From assembly GCF_943181405.1 (NCBI RefSeq), contig NZ_CALPBY010000002.1:186001-250000 (forward strand): a stretch of DNA of 64,000 nt. Reading direction: 5' to 3'. The position numbers were made by a program, and so were the translations under genes. Below the pieces are notes generated by a model. It was given only the letters and a program-made list of their open reading frames with translations. It ran no database searches and was not told the origin of the DNA. This DNA is from Cellulosimicrobium sp. Marseille-Q4280 (GTDB lineage Bacteria > Actinomycetota > Actinomycetes > Actinomycetales > Cellulomonadaceae). Within the stretch, counting starts at the first letter, position 1. Every line of letters begins with the position of its first letter. This document shows positions 33,909 through 53,322 of this stretch, piece after piece.

Positions 33909-33939
33909 GCATGTATAAGTATGTATAGTGATGCATATG
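33909..33939 (+). promoter_or_regulatory. argC promoter with ArgR-type (ARG box) operator
   Basis: A markedly AT-rich 30-bp patch in GC-rich DNA, reading CATGTATAAGTATGTATAG and then TGATGCATATG, rich in the TGCAT/ATGCA-like half-sites of ARG boxes. TATAGT at 33924-33929 is the likely -10, ending 7 nt before the ATG at 33937. ArgR bound here would cover both promoter and start codon. Confidence 0.65.
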
Positions 33940-35025
33940 ACGATCACAGTGGCGGTCGCCGGGGCGTCCGGGTACGCGGGCGGGGAGATGCTCCGCCTGC
34001 TCGCCGGGCACCCCGACGTGGAGATCGGCGCCGTGACGGCGCACAGCAACGCAGGGACGCTCCTCGGTGCGCACCAGCCGCACCTGCGCTCGCTCGCCGA
34101 CCGCGTGCTGCTGCCGACGACCCTCGAGCACCTGGTGGGCCACGACGTCGTCGTGCTCGCGCTGCCGCACGGCGCGTCGGGCGAGATCTCCGCGCAGCTG
34201 CCCGACGACGTGCTCGTCCTCGACCTCGGTGCGGACCACCGGCTGGAGTCCGCCGCGGACTGGGCGCAGTTCTACGGCTCGGAGCACGCCGGCACGTGGC
34301 CCTACGGTCTGCCCGAGCTCCTGCTCACGCAGGACCCCGGGGCAGGCGCCACGGAGACGCGACAGCGCGAGCGGCTCGCCGGTGCGCGACGGATCGCGGT
34401 CCCGGGCTGCAACGTCACCGCGGTGACGCTCGGTCTCCAGCCCGGCGTCGCGGCAGGTGTCGTCGACCCGCGCGACGTCGTCGCGGTGCTCGCGAACGGG
34501 TACTCGGGGGCCGGTAAGGCGCTCAAGCCGCACCTGCTCGCGTCGGAGGGCCTGGGCTCGGCGCAGCCGTACGCCGTGGGCGGGGGCCACCGGCACATCC
34601 CGGAGATCGTGCAGAACCTGCGCGCCGCGGGCGCACCGGCCGTGCGGATCTCGTTCACGCCGACGCTCGTGCCGATGGCGCGCGGGATCCTCGCGACGGT
34701 CTCGGCGCCGCTGGCGGACGCCGTCGCAGGCCTCGGGCCCGCGGAGCTCGACGCGCGGGTGCGCCAGGCGTGGGACGACGCGTACGTGGGGGAGCCGTTC
34801 GTGCAGGTGCTGCCCGAGGGGCAGTGGCCGAGCACGGCGATGACGCTCGGCGCCAACACGGCGCTGATCCAGGTCGCCGTCGACCACGCCGCGGGGCGGG
34901 TCGTGACCGTCACCGCGATCGACAACCTCGTCAAGGGCACCGCGGGCGCCGCGGTGCAGTCCATGAACATCGCGCTCGGCCTGCCGCAGACGGCGGGCCT
35001 CACCACCGAGGGAGTCGCCCCGTGA
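33937..35025 (+). CDS. argC: N-acetyl-gamma-glutamyl-phosphate reductase
   Basis: NADPH-dependent third step of arginine synthesis, 362 residues. Seen: [18 protein letters not shown], the active-site cysteine in [21 protein letters not shown] and the histidine of [10 protein letters not shown]. Three in-frame starts are close together (GTG 33928, ATG 33931, ATG 33937); the last is favoured because it is 7 nt from the TATAGT -10. First gene of the arg operon; each following junction overlaps or nearly so. Confidence 0.95.
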   Translation: MTITVAVAGASGYAGGEMLRLLAGHPDVEIGAVTAHSNAGTLLGAHQPHLRSLADRVLLPTTLEHLVGHDVVVLALPHGASGEISAQLPDDVLVLDLGADHRLESAADWAQFYGSEHAGTWPYGLPELLLTQDPGAGATETRQRERLAGARRIAVPGCNVTAVTLGLQPGVAAGVVDPRDVVAVLANGYSGAGKALKPHLLASEGLGSAQPYAVGGGHRHIPEIVQNLRAAGAPAVRISFTPTLVPMARGILATVSAPLADAVAGLGPAELDARVRQAWDDAYVGEPFVQVLPEGQWPSTAMTLGANTALIQVAVDHAAGRVVTVTAIDNLVKGTAGAAVQSMNIALGLPQTAGLTTEGVAP

Positions 35026-36229
35026 CCGTCACGTCGCCCCAGGGCTTCCGGGCCGCCGGCGTCGCCGCCGGGCTCAAGTCGAGCGGCGCGCAGGACGTCG
35101 CGCTCGTCGTCAACGACGGGCCGCTCGACGTCGCGGCCGCCGTCCTCACGAGCAACCGCGTGTTCTCCGCGCCGGTCGCGTGGACGCGCCAGGCCGTGAG
35201 CGACGGGCGCGCGACGGCCGTCGTGCTCAACTCGGGCGGCGCCAACGCGTGCACCGGACCCGAGGGCTTCGCCGACACGCACCGCACGGCCGAGCACGTC
35301 GCCGACGTGCTGTCCACGTCCGCAGGGGACGTCCTCGTGTGCTCGACCGGTCTCATCGGTGTCCGGCTGCCGATGCCCGAGCTGCTCGCCGGCGTCGAGG
35401 CGGCGGCCGTCGCTCTCGACGACCCGTCGTCCGCGACGACGGGCGGGGGCGACGCGGCGCTCGCGATCATGACGACGGACACCGTGCCCAAGACGGTCGA
35501 GGTCGTGCGCGAGGGGGCGGCCCCCGCATCGCTCGACGGCGGAGCGACCTGGTCGGTCGGCGGCATGGCCAAGGGCGCTGGCATGCTCGCGCCGGGGCTC
35601 GCGACGATGCTCTCCGTCCTCACGACGGACGCCGTCGTCGACGCCGAGACCGCCGACGCGGCCCTGCGCGCCGCGACCCGGACGACGTTCGACCGGGTCG
35701 ACTCCGACGGCTGCATGTCCACCAACGACACGGTGATCCTGCTCGCCTCCGGGGCGTCGGGCGTCTCCGTGACGCTCGACGAGCTCACGGACGCGCTCAC
35801 CGAGGCGTGCGCCTCGCTCGCGCGCCAGCTCGTCGCCGACGCCGAGGGTGCGAGCCACGACGTCGCCGTCACGGTCGTGAACGCGTCGGACGAGGACGCG
35901 GCCGTGGCCGTCGCCCGGGCCGTCACGCGCTCGAACCTGGTCAAGGCGGCGATCTTCGGCAACGACCCGAACTGGGGTCGGATCGTCTCCGCCGTGGGCA
36001 CGGTGCCCGAGGACGTCGCGCCGTTCGACGCGCTCGCCCTCGACGTCTCCGTCAACGGCGTCCAGGTGTGCCGGGCGGGAGGAGTCGGCGAGCCGCGCGA
36101 GCTCGTGGACCTCGCCGCCGACCGGGAGGTGCGCGTCGTGGTCGACCTCCACGCCGGCTCCGCGACCGCGACCGTCTGGACCAACGACCTCACGCACGAC
36201 TACGTCCACGAGAACAGCGCGTACTCCTC

Positions 36230-36233
<4 letters not shown>
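35022..36233 (+). CDS. argJ: Bifunctional ornithine acetyltransferase / N-acetylglutamate synthase
   Basis: Recycles the acetyl group from N-acetylornithine to glutamate; 403 residues made as one precursor that cleaves itself into alpha and beta chains. The cleavage/nucleophile Thr195 lies in [10 protein letters not shown]; other motifs are [19 protein letters not shown] and [10 protein letters not shown]. Starts at GTG 35022, overlapping argC by 4 bp. With argJ the pathway is the cyclic version, so argA/argE are not required for flux. Confidence 0.96.
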
Positions 36234-41570
<5,337 letters not shown>

Positions 41571-41596
41571 GCGTGTCCTCGCGCGCCCGTGTGGCG

Positions 41597-41622
41597 GTGG
41601 TCCGTCCGCACGTCCGGACGGA
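41597..41622 (+). terminator. Terminator of the arg operon
   Basis: Perfect 10-bp stem GGTCCGTCCG / CGGACGGACC with a 6-nt loop, starting 26 nt after the argH stop. Confidence 0.65.
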
Positions 41623-41667
41623 CCCTCGTCACCAGCCCGACGGTCCGGAGGGCGTGCCCGGCGGCGG

Positions 41668-42309
41668 GTGCGCGTGAGCGTCGGTCCGGCGGTCCTCGCG
41701 GAGATCGTGCGCCGTGTGCACGACGCCGATCCGCGCCTCGTCCCCGCACCGCACCCGGGCGGGTGGCCGGCGCACGGCCCGGACGCGACGTCGGGCATCC
41801 GGCTGGTGGTGGTCGACGGCCCCGCCGGGTCGGGGAAGACGACGCTCGCGGCCCAGCTCGGTGAGGCGCTGCCCGCACAGGTGCTGCACATGGACGACCT
41901 CTACGAGGGCTGGCGCGGCCTCGAGCCGGCCTGGGCCCGGCTCGACGGGTGGGTGCTCGCGCCGCTCGCCTCCGGCCGGCCGGGTCGGTACCGGCGCTTC
42001 GACTGGGGACGCGACACCTTCGCCGAGTGGCACGACGTGCCGCCCGCGCCGTTCCTCGTCGTCGAGGGGTGCGGCGCGGCGCGGCTCGAGGCAGACGCCG
42101 TCGCGGCGCTGCGCGTCTGGGTCGAGGCGCCCGACGACGTGCGGCTCCGCCGGGGCCTCGACCGGGACGGCGAGGAGTCGCGCGACCACTGGCTCGCGTG
42201 GATGACCGCCGAGCGCGAGCACTACGCGCGAAACCGCACGCGCGAGCGGGCGGACCTGCGCCTCGACGGGTACGGGGGCGTCGTCGTGACGCCTCCTGCC
42301 GGGCGGTGA
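41668..42309 (+). CDS. P-loop kinase-like ATPase (uridine kinase-like fold)
   Basis: A 213-residue P-loop NTPase. Walker A is DGPAGSGKTTLAAQL (about residues 51-65); HMDDLYEGWRGL follows, as in uridine-kinase-like enzymes, and RDHWLAWMTAEREHYARN near the C-terminus resembles their lid/acceptor helix. The substrate is unknown. GTG codons at 41668 and 41674 are both possible starts. It lies between argH and mpg with its own region. Confidence 0.82.
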   Translation: MRVSVGPAVLAEIVRRVHDADPRLVPAPHPGGWPAHGPDATSGIRLVVVDGPAGSGKTTLAAQLGEALPAQVLHMDDLYEGWRGLEPAWARLDGWVLAPLASGRPGRYRRFDWGRDTFAEWHDVPPAPFLVVEGCGAARLEADAVAALRVWVEAPDDVRLRRGLDRDGEESRDHWLAWMTAEREHYARNRTRERADLRLDGYGGVVVTPPAGR

Positions 42310-42330
42310 GCACCGGCCCGGGTCACGGCG

Positions 42331-42336
42331 TAGATT
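42331..42336 (+). promoter_or_regulatory. -10 element TAGATT of mpg
   Basis: TAGATT gives a start near 42343 and a short leader that includes the GGAGG at 42346-42350, 7 nt before the ATG. Confidence 0.5.
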
Positions 42337-42357
42337 GCCGACCACGGAGGTGGTGCC

Positions 42358-43053
42358 ATGAACACGGACGCGACGGCCGAGACGGCCGAGACGGCTGACG
42401 GTGCGCGCGTCGTCGGGCCGTGGGACGCACCCGGCCGGGGCTGGTACGCACGGGACGTGCACGACGTCGCGCGGGACCTGCTCGGTGCGCTGCTCACCCG
42501 CCGCAGCGTCGACGGGGACGTCACGCTGCGGATCACCGAGGTCGAGGCGTACGACGGCGAACGGGACCCCGGATCGCACGCCTTCCGCGGCCGGACCGAC
42601 CGCAACCGGGCGATGTTCGGCGAGCCGGGACGGCTGTACGTCTACCGTCACCTCGGCCTGCACCACTGCGTCAACGTCGTCACAGGTCCCGTGGGACGCG
42701 CCTCGGCGGTGCTCCTCCGGGCGGGCGAGGTGATCGAGGGGGCCGAGGTGGCCCGGTCACGCCGCGCCGCCGTCGGACGGTGCGACTCCGACCGGCAGAT
42801 CGCCCGTGGCCCGGCGCGCCTCGCGGTCGCGCTCGACCTGGACCTGCGCCACTACGGCGCAGAGCTCACGGATCCTGCGGGAGCGCTGGTGATCCACTGC
42901 CCGGACCGACCCCTGCGACCCGCGATCGCCACGGGACCCCGGGTCGGGGTCTCCGGCGAGGGCGGCGACGGCGCGCTGTACCCGTGGCGCTACTGGCTCG
43001 CGGGCGACGCCACCGTCTCCGCGTTCCGCAAGGTGAGCGCCCGCGCACGGTGA
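42358..43053 (+). CDS. mpg: 3-methyladenine DNA glycosylase (AAG/MPG family)
   Basis: Removes alkylated purines in base-excision repair; 231 residues. Seen: ARDLLGALLTRR, ITEVEAYDGERDPGSHAF, RGRTDRNRAMFG (intercalating loop region), LYVYRHLGLHHCVNVV and RIARGPARL-like QIARGPARLAVAL. The first 25 residues are acidic and not conserved. The ATG at 42358 has GGAGG 7 nt upstream. The order mpg-tyrS is the same as in M. tuberculosis. Confidence 0.92.
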   Translation: MNTDATAETAETADGARVVGPWDAPGRGWYARDVHDVARDLLGALLTRRSVDGDVTLRITEVEAYDGERDPGSHAFRGRTDRNRAMFGEPGRLYVYRHLGLHHCVNVVTGPVGRASAVLLRAGEVIEGAEVARSRRAAVGRCDSDRQIARGPARLAVALDLDLRHYGAELTDPAGALVIHCPDRPLRPAIATGPRVGVSGEGGDGALYPWRYWLAGDATVSAFRKVSARAR

Positions 43054-43128
43054 CGTGCGGCGAGCGGCGACGTCGGCCGCCGCACGCGGAGGGGTGCGCC
43101 GCGGCGCGCGCCGACACGGCACACTAGG

Positions 43129-43152
43129 ACCGCGGCCCGCACGGGCCGCGGT
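43129..43152. terminator. Perfect hairpin between mpg and tyrS
   Basis: 11-bp perfect stem (ACCGCGGCCCG / CGGGCCGCGGT) with a 2-nt centre, 75 nt after the mpg stop and 40 nt before tyrS. It can be the mpg terminator or a structure at the 5' end of the tyrS mRNA, since a weak -10 (TAGGAC) abuts it. Confidence 0.5.
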
Positions 43153-43192
43153 GCACGTGCCCGATCCGTGGGCACCGGACGAAGGAGTGATG

Positions 43193-44455
43193 GTGAGCGA
43201 CGTTCTCGACGAGCTGCAATGGCGAGGCCTGGTGGCGCAGTCCACCGACGAGGTCGCGCTGCGCGCCGCGCTGGCCGAGGGCCCGATCGCCTACTACTGC
43301 GGCTTCGACCCGACCGCGCCGAGCCTCCACCACGGTCACCTCGTCCAGCTCGTCGTGCTGCGTCACCTGCAGCTCGCCGGGCACCGCGCGGTGGCACTGG
43401 TCGGCGGCGCGACGGGGATGATCGGTGACCCCCGACAGTCGGGGGAGCGGGTGCTCAACACCAAGGAGACCGTCGCCGAGTGGACCGAGCGTCTCAAGGC
43501 GCAGGTGTCGCGCTTCCTCGACTTCGAGGGGGACAACCCGGCGCGCCTGGTCAACAACCTCGACTGGATCTCGGAGCTCTCGGCGATCGACCTCCTGCGC
43601 GACGTCGGCAAGCACTACCGCCTCGGGACGATGCTCGCCAAGGACACCGTGGCGCGCCGGCTGCGCTCCGAGGAGGGCATCAGCTTCACGGAGTTCAGCT
43701 ACCAGATCCTGCAGGGCATCGACTTCCTCGAGCTGAACCGACGCCACGACGTCACGCTGCAGACGGGCGGCAACGACCAGTGGGGGAACCTGCTCTCCGG
43801 CGTCGAGCTCGTCCGCAAGGCCGAGGGCAAGGCCGTGCACGTGCTGACGACGCCGCTCATCACCAAGGCGGACGGCACCAAGTTCGGCAAGACCGAGGGC
43901 GGCGCCGTGTGGCTCGCCCCGGACATGATGAGCCCGTACGCGTTCTACCAGTACTGGCTGAACGCGGCGGACGACGACGTCGTGGGCTGGCTGAAGATCT
44001 TCACCTTCAGGTCGCGCGAGGAGATCGCCGAGCTGGAGGCCGCGGTGCGCGAGCGTCCCGGGGCGCGCGAGGCGCAGCGGGCGCTCGCGGGCGACGTCAC
44101 CACGCTGGTGCACGGCGCGGCCGCGACCGAGGCGGTCGTGGCGGCGAGCCAAGCGCTCTTCGGTCGGGGTGAGCTGGGAGCGCTCGACGAGCAGACGCTC
44201 GGCGCCGCCGTGGCCGAGCTCCCGAGGACGCCCGTGCGCGCCGGCGACCCCGTCGTCGACCTGCTCGTCGGTGCGGGGCTCGTCGCCTCGAAGGGCGCGG
44301 CACGCCGGGCCGTCGCCGAGGGAGGGGCCTACGTGAACAACGTGAAGGTGACGGACGAGGACGCGGTCGTGAGCGCGCAGGACCTGCTCCACGGGCGGTA
44401 CGCGTTGCTGCGCCGGGGGAAGAAGACCCTCGGCGTCGCGGTCGCCGGCGGCTGA
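43193..44455 (+). CDS. tyrS: Tyrosine--tRNA ligase
   Basis: Class I synthetase, 420 residues. The HIGH motif reads HHGH (about 46-49 in PTAPSLHHGHL), and the KMSKS equivalent is KFGKT in ADGTKFGKTEGG, as usual for bacterial TyrRS. The tyrosine pocket segment is QTGGNDQWGNLL. The C-terminal S4 tRNA-binding domain is at about 350-415 (SKGAARRAVAEGGAYVNN). GTG 43193 is preferred because AAGGAG lies 5 nt before it; ATG 43190 is adjacent. Confidence 0.96.
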   Translation: MSDVLDELQWRGLVAQSTDEVALRAALAEGPIAYYCGFDPTAPSLHHGHLVQLVVLRHLQLAGHRAVALVGGATGMIGDPRQSGERVLNTKETVAEWTERLKAQVSRFLDFEGDNPARLVNNLDWISELSAIDLLRDVGKHYRLGTMLAKDTVARRLRSEEGISFTEFSYQILQGIDFLELNRRHDVTLQTGGNDQWGNLLSGVELVRKAEGKAVHVLTTPLITKADGTKFGKTEGGAVWLAPDMMSPYAFYQYWLNAADDDVVGWLKIFTFRSREEIAELEAAVRERPGAREAQRALAGDVTTLVHGAAATEAVVAASQALFGRGELGALDEQTLGAAVAELPRTPVRAGDPVVDLLVGAGLVASKGAARRAVAEGGAYVNNVKVTDEDAVVSAQDLLHGRYALLRRGKKTLGVAVAGG

Positions 44456-44470
44456 GCCGGCACGTCCGAG

Positions 44471-44498
44471 GGGCACGGGCTGTTCGCGGCTCGTGCCC
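44471..44498 (+). terminator. tyrS terminator
   Basis: 10-bp stem GGGCACGGGC / GCTCGTGCCC (one wobble) with an 8-nt loop, 15 nt after the tyrS stop, followed by TT. Confidence 0.65.
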
Positions 44499-44584
44499 TT
44501 CGGGCGTCCGGGCACGTCCTGGTGCGCCCGCCGGCGCCGCCGAAGCAGCGGCCCGAGGGCCCGGAACCGCGGAATCCTGCGGAT

Positions 44585-44613
44585 TTGGCAGCAGGCTCCA
44601 GCGCGTGTAATGT
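44585..44613 (+). promoter_or_regulatory. rrn promoter P1
   Basis: -35 TTGGCA and -10 TAATGT separated by exactly 17 nt, about 520 nt upstream of 16S rRNA. The best promoter-like pair in the window. Confidence 0.7.
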
Positions 44614-44793
44614 TCTCGACGTTCGCCCGGCAGGGAGGAACGGACACCACGGTGAAGCTCTTCGGAGCAGGCACGAGGTGGCTGGTCCCCCGGGCGGTCC
44701 CCCTCTTCGAAAGACTGGGTGCTTCGTGCGCTCGTCCCGCTGAGGGGCTGCTGGGATCGCCAGCTCGCCTCGAATCTCGGCCGCAAGGACGAG

Positions 44794-44823
44794 TTGGAGA
44801 GCGGGGGGAGGGCCTGGTAGGGT
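44794..44823 (+). promoter_or_regulatory. Candidate rrn promoter P2
   Basis: TTGGAG and TAGGGT separated by 18 nt, 310 nt upstream of 16S rRNA. Tandem promoters are common for rRNA operons. Confidence 0.45.
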
Positions 44824-44880
44824 TGAGAAGTTGCCCCAAGCGAGGTTGGGCCTGAGGGTCTGGCTGAGTTGGTGTGTGTC

Positions 44881-44895
44881 GGTTGTTTGAGAACT
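44881..44895 (+). promoter_or_regulatory. boxA-like antitermination site in rRNA leader
   Basis: GGTTGTTTGAGAACT, repeated identically in the 16S-23S spacer at 47006-47020. Position before each large rRNA and its duplication fit the Nus-factor boxA role. Confidence 0.6.
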
Positions 44896-45129
44896 CAACA
44901 GTGTGCTTGTTAGTCAATGCCAATTTCTGTCCCCTTTGTGGGCGTGGCTGGCTGGGTTGTCCCGTTCGGGGTGGCTGGTTGGTTGTGTCTGGGGATGTTT
45001 TTGGTTGATTTCGGAGAATGATCGTCAGATTGTTTTTCGTTTGTAGGCCAGTTTTGTGAATCTTTCGGGGTTCGCTTCGTATGGATTGTTCGCTGCCGGG
45101 TCTTTGGGTCTGGTGGTGGGCGTTGATCA

Positions 45130-50244
<5,115 letters not shown>

Positions 50245-50343
50245 CCATCACACTCTCATGCGACGCGTCCACTGTGCGGTTCCCGAACCACCAACCCCAC
50301 CACCCCCACACCGGGGGCGGCACCCGGGAAAGTGTTCGACAGA

Positions 50344-50462
50344 GTTACGGCGGTCACAGCGAAGGGGAAACGCCCGGTCCCATACCGAACCCGGAAGCTA
50401 AGCCCTTCAGCGCCGATGGTACTGCCCTGGAGACGGGGTGGGAGAGTAGGACGCCGCCGGAC
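50344..50462 (+). rRNA. rrf: 5S ribosomal RNA
   Basis: 119 nt, about 100 nt after 23S. It has the typical GAACCCGGAAGCTAAGC loop and the terminal pairing GTTACGGCGG with CCGCCGGAC. The ends are estimated from related 5S sequences. Confidence 0.93.
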
Positions 50463-50471
50463 AACCCTTCA

Positions 50472-50505
50472 CCGAAGGCCCACCCCACACGGGGTGGGCC
50501 TTCGG
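50472..50505 (+). terminator. rRNA operon terminator
   Basis: Perfect 15-bp stem (CCGAAGGCCCACCCC with its complement) and a 4-nt ACAC loop, 10 nt after 5S rRNA, followed by CATTC. Confidence 0.9.
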
Positions 50506-50637
50506 CATTCACCATCCTCCACAGCGTGCGCGATCATCCGCGCGGGCGGCGTGTTGCCGCCAAGGCAGCGGTCGCTGACCGCGCGCAGCCGGCGTGGGAG
50601 GATGATCAGCGCACTTCTGTACGGGGAGGGAACCCTG

Positions 50638-52167
50638 GTGAACGACACCCACGACGGCTCCGATCGCGAACGTCCGTCCTCCGACGGGCCGCGCGACGAG
50701 CGCGGCGGTCGGGACGACCGAGCCAGGACGTCCGGCCAGGATCGCGGCGGACGTGACGGCGCGCCCGGCCGCTCGGGCTCCTCAGGCGGGCAGCGACCGC
50801 CGCGAGGCGCGGGGGCGCCGCGCAGCGACCGCGGCTCCGGTGAGCGCGCCGACAGGCGGGCACCGGTACGGCGCGAGGACGAGGGCCGCAAGGCCTTCCC
50901 GCGTCGGGACGACCGCGGTGGAGCGCGAGCGGGCGCGCGAGACGACCGCCCGACCGGCAGGGACGATCGCCGGCCCGGGCGGGACGACCGTCGGACCGGG
51001 CGGGACGACCGCGCGGGTCGCGACGATCGCGCAGGCGGTCGTTACCCCGCGCGTCGTGACGACGGTCCGGGGCGTCGCCCAGAAGGCGCCGGCGGTCGCG
51101 ACGGCGCCCGTCGCGACGGCGGCCGCGGACCGCGGGACGGCCAGCGTGAGGGCAGGACGGGGAGCGCTTCCGAGCGGTCTCGGGGATACGAGCGGCGTGA
51201 CGGCGGAGCGCGGTCCGACGGCGACCGTCGGAGCCATGCCCCGCGCGGTGGCGCAGGTCGTGACCGTGCGCGGTCCGACGAGCGTCCGGCACCGCGGCAC
51301 CCCGCGGGCCCTCCCGTCGCGGAGGACGTGACCATGTCACAGCTCGACCGCTCCGCGCGGGCGCGCCTGCGGACGCTGAGCAAGGACACGGCGGAGGTCG
51401 TGGGCAAGCACCTCGTCATGGCGGGACGGCTCATCGACACCGAGCCCGAGCTGGCCTACGAGCACGCGCAGGCGGCGGTCCGACGTGCCGGTCGGGTCGA
51501 CGTCGTCCGCGAGGCGGCCGGTCTCACGGCCTACAGCACGGGCCGTTACGCCGAGGCGCTGCGCGAGCTGCGCACGGTGCGTCGGCTCAACGGCTCGTCG
51601 GAGCACCTGCCGATCATGGCGGACTGCGAGCGGGGCCTGGGCCGTCCGGAGCGGGCCCTCGCGCTGGCGGCCTCCGACGAGGCGCGCACGCTCGACGACG
51701 TGGGGCGGACCGAGCTCGCGATCGTCGTCAGCGGGGCTCGCGTCGACCTCGGGGAGCTCGACGCCGCGCTGGCCGTGCTCGCCCACGTGCCGACCGCCGG
51801 TACGCGGGGCGAGCTGGGAGCCCGCGTGCAGCAGGCGAAGGCGTCCGTCCTCGAGGCGGCGGGACGGACCGAGGAGGCTGCGGAGATCCTCGCGGGCATC
51901 GACGCGTCGTTCCTGGTCACCGGTCCGGGTGACGACGACGAGGACGTGGTCGTGTACGACCTGTCCGACGACGAGCTGGCCGGGACCGACGACTCCGCCG
52001 GGACCGACGACTCCGGCGCGACGGCGACGGGCTCTGCCGCGACCGGTTCCGTCGCGACGGGTTCCGCTGCGACCGGTTCCGCTGCGACCGGTTCCGCCGC
52101 CCACGACGGGACCGAGGACGCGGGCGTGCAGGCCGGTGGCGTGCCGTCGGAGGAGGACGGGCGGTGA
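50638..52167 (+). CDS. TPR-like protein with long Arg/Asp/Gly-rich N-terminal region (Rv1691-like)
   Basis: 509 residues. Residues 1-220 are low complexity, dominated by R, D and G with repeats of the type GRDDR; this looks disordered and RNA-binding-like. Residues about 225-405 form helical TPR-like repeats (HLVMAGRLIDTEPELAYEHA, AAGLTAYSTGRYAEALRELR, LGELDAALAVLAHVP). The C-terminus is acidic (DDDEDVVVYDLSDDE) and ends in Ala/Thr/Gly/Ser repeats. The GTG at 50638 follows GGGGAGGG by 7-8 nt; an in-frame ATG at 50602 lacks spacing. Gene order matches M. tuberculosis Rv1691. Function unknown. Confidence 0.85.
   Translation: MNDTHDGSDRERPSSDGPRDERGGRDDRARTSGQDRGGRDGAPGRSGSSGGQRPPRGAGAPRSDRGSGERADRRAPVRREDEGRKAFPRRDDRGGARAGARDDRPTGRDDRRPGRDDRRTGRDDRAGRDDRAGGRYPARRDDGPGRRPEGAGGRDGARRDGGRGPRDGQREGRTGSASERSRGYERRDGGARSDGDRRSHAPRGGAGRDRARSDERPAPRHPAGPPVAEDVTMSQLDRSARARLRTLSKDTAEVVGKHLVMAGRLIDTEPELAYEHAQAAVRRAGRVDVVREAAGLTAYSTGRYAEALRELRTVRRLNGSSEHLPIMADCERGLGRPERALALAASDEARTLDDVGRTELAIVVSGARVDLGELDAALAVLAHVPTAGTRGELGARVQQAKASVLEAAGRTEEAAEILAGIDASFLVTGPGDDDEDVVVYDLSDDELAGTDDSAGTDDSGATATGSAATGSVATGSAATGSAATGSAAHDGTEDAGVQAGGVPSEEDGR
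52024..52098 (+). repeat. Five 15-bp tandem repeats in coding sequence
   Basis: Unit GCGACCGGTTCCGCT with small changes, five in-frame copies encoding repeats of ATGSA in the C-terminal tail of the TPR-like protein. Confidence 0.85.
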
Positions 52168-53186
52168 GCGGCGGTCTGCTCGCGAGCGAGGTCGCGCTGG
52201 ACGAGGCGTACGACCTCGCGCTCGTCGACCTCGACGGCGTCGCGTACCGGGGCCACGATCCGATCCCGCACGCGGCCGAGAGCCTGACCGGTGCTCGCGC
52301 GCGGGGGATGCGGCTCGTCTTCGTGACGAACAACGCGTCGCGCGAGCCGGGCTCCGTCGCGGAGCAGCTCACGGGCCTGAGCATCCCGACGACCGCGGAC
52401 GAGGTGCTGACCGCCGCCCAGGCGGCGGCCGCGCTGCTGCGCACGCGGCTCGAACCCGGGGCGCGGGTCCTGGTCGTCGGCGGCGCCGGACTGGTCACCG
52501 CCGTGCACGACGCCGGGCTCCAGATCGTCGAGAGCGCCGACGACGACCCCGTCGCCGTGGTCCAGGGATTCGCGCCCGAGCTGGGCTGGACCCAGCTCGC
52601 GGAGGCGGCCTACGCCGTCCAACGTGGCGCCTGGCACGTCGCGAGCAACCTCGACCTGTCCCTGCCGACGGCGCGCGGGTTCGCGCCGGGCAACGGCTCG
52701 CTCGTCGGGGCCGTGCGCGCGGCGACGGGGGTCGAGCCCGACAGCGCCGGCAAGCCGTCGCCCACGATGTACCGCCTCGCGATCGAGCGCGCCGGAGCCC
52801 GGGCGCCGCTCGTCGTCGGAGACCGGCTCGACACGGACCTGGCGGGCGCCCGCGCCGGCGGGTACCCCGGTCTGCACGTGCTCACGGGCGTGAGCACGGC
52901 GCGCGACGCGATCCTCGCCGAGCCGGGCCTGCGCCCGCACTTCCTCGGGGCCGACCTGCGGTCGCTCCACGAGGCCCACCCGGCGCCGGAGGCCACGGAC
53001 GACGGTTGGTGGACGTGCGGGCGGAGCGCGGCACGGGTCGAGGACGGGGCGTTGCGCCTCGACGTGCGCGGTCCCGCGACGATCGACACCGTGCGGGTGG
53101 CGGCGTCCGCGGCGTGGGCGACGGTCGACGAGGGCGGCGTAGTCGACGCCGCGAGCGTGCCCGAGATCGCCGTCGGCTCGCACTGA
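52164..53186 (+). CDS. HAD-IIA family hydrolase (NagD/phosphoglycolate phosphatase-like)
   Basis: 340-residue sugar- or nucleotide-phosphate phosphatase. Motif I ALVDLDGVAYRG (about 18-29), motif II FVTNNAS, the large C2 cap in the middle, motif III AGKPSPTMYRL and motif IV VVGDRLDTDLAGA. A C-terminal extension of about 80 residues beyond the HAD fold is present, of unknown role. Starts at GTG 52164 overlapping the TPR gene by 4 bp. Equivalent by position to M. tuberculosis Rv1692, described there as a glycerol-3-phosphate phosphatase. Confidence 0.9.
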   Translation: MSGGLLASEVALDEAYDLALVDLDGVAYRGHDPIPHAAESLTGARARGMRLVFVTNNASREPGSVAEQLTGLSIPTTADEVLTAAQAAAALLRTRLEPGARVLVVGGAGLVTAVHDAGLQIVESADDDPVAVVQGFAPELGWTQLAEAAYAVQRGAWHVASNLDLSLPTARGFAPGNGSLVGAVRAATGVEPDSAGKPSPTMYRLAIERAGARAPLVVGDRLDTDLAGARAGGYPGLHVLTGVSTARDAILAEPGLRPHFLGADLRSLHEAHPAPEATDDGWWTCGRSAARVEDGALRLDVRGPATIDTVRVAASAAWATVDEGGVVDAASVPEIAVGSH

Positions 53187-53322
53187 CCCGGCACCAGGGC
53201 TGCCCGTGACGTCGGAAGATCGCGGCGCGGCAGTCCTCGAGGTGCCGGTCCGGTGGGTCGTAACCGGTAGCGTGGGCGGCGGCGGTCACGAGGCCGCCGT
53301 CGCAGCACCGGAGGGAGCAGAG

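Larger units (their letters stand above)
44499..45129 (+). other. rRNA operon upstream region and leader
   Basis: About 630 bases without a protein gene. It holds two candidate promoters (44585-44613 and 44794-44823), a boxA-like site (44881-44895) and a T-rich leader up to 16S rRNA. Reading frames here are short, unlike real genes, and not annotated. Confidence 0.75.

Noticed and set aside
44493-44855. 120-codon plus-strand frame upstream of 16S rRNA
   Set aside because: It lies in the rRNA promoter/leader region, overlaps the P1 promoter and has no protein-like features.
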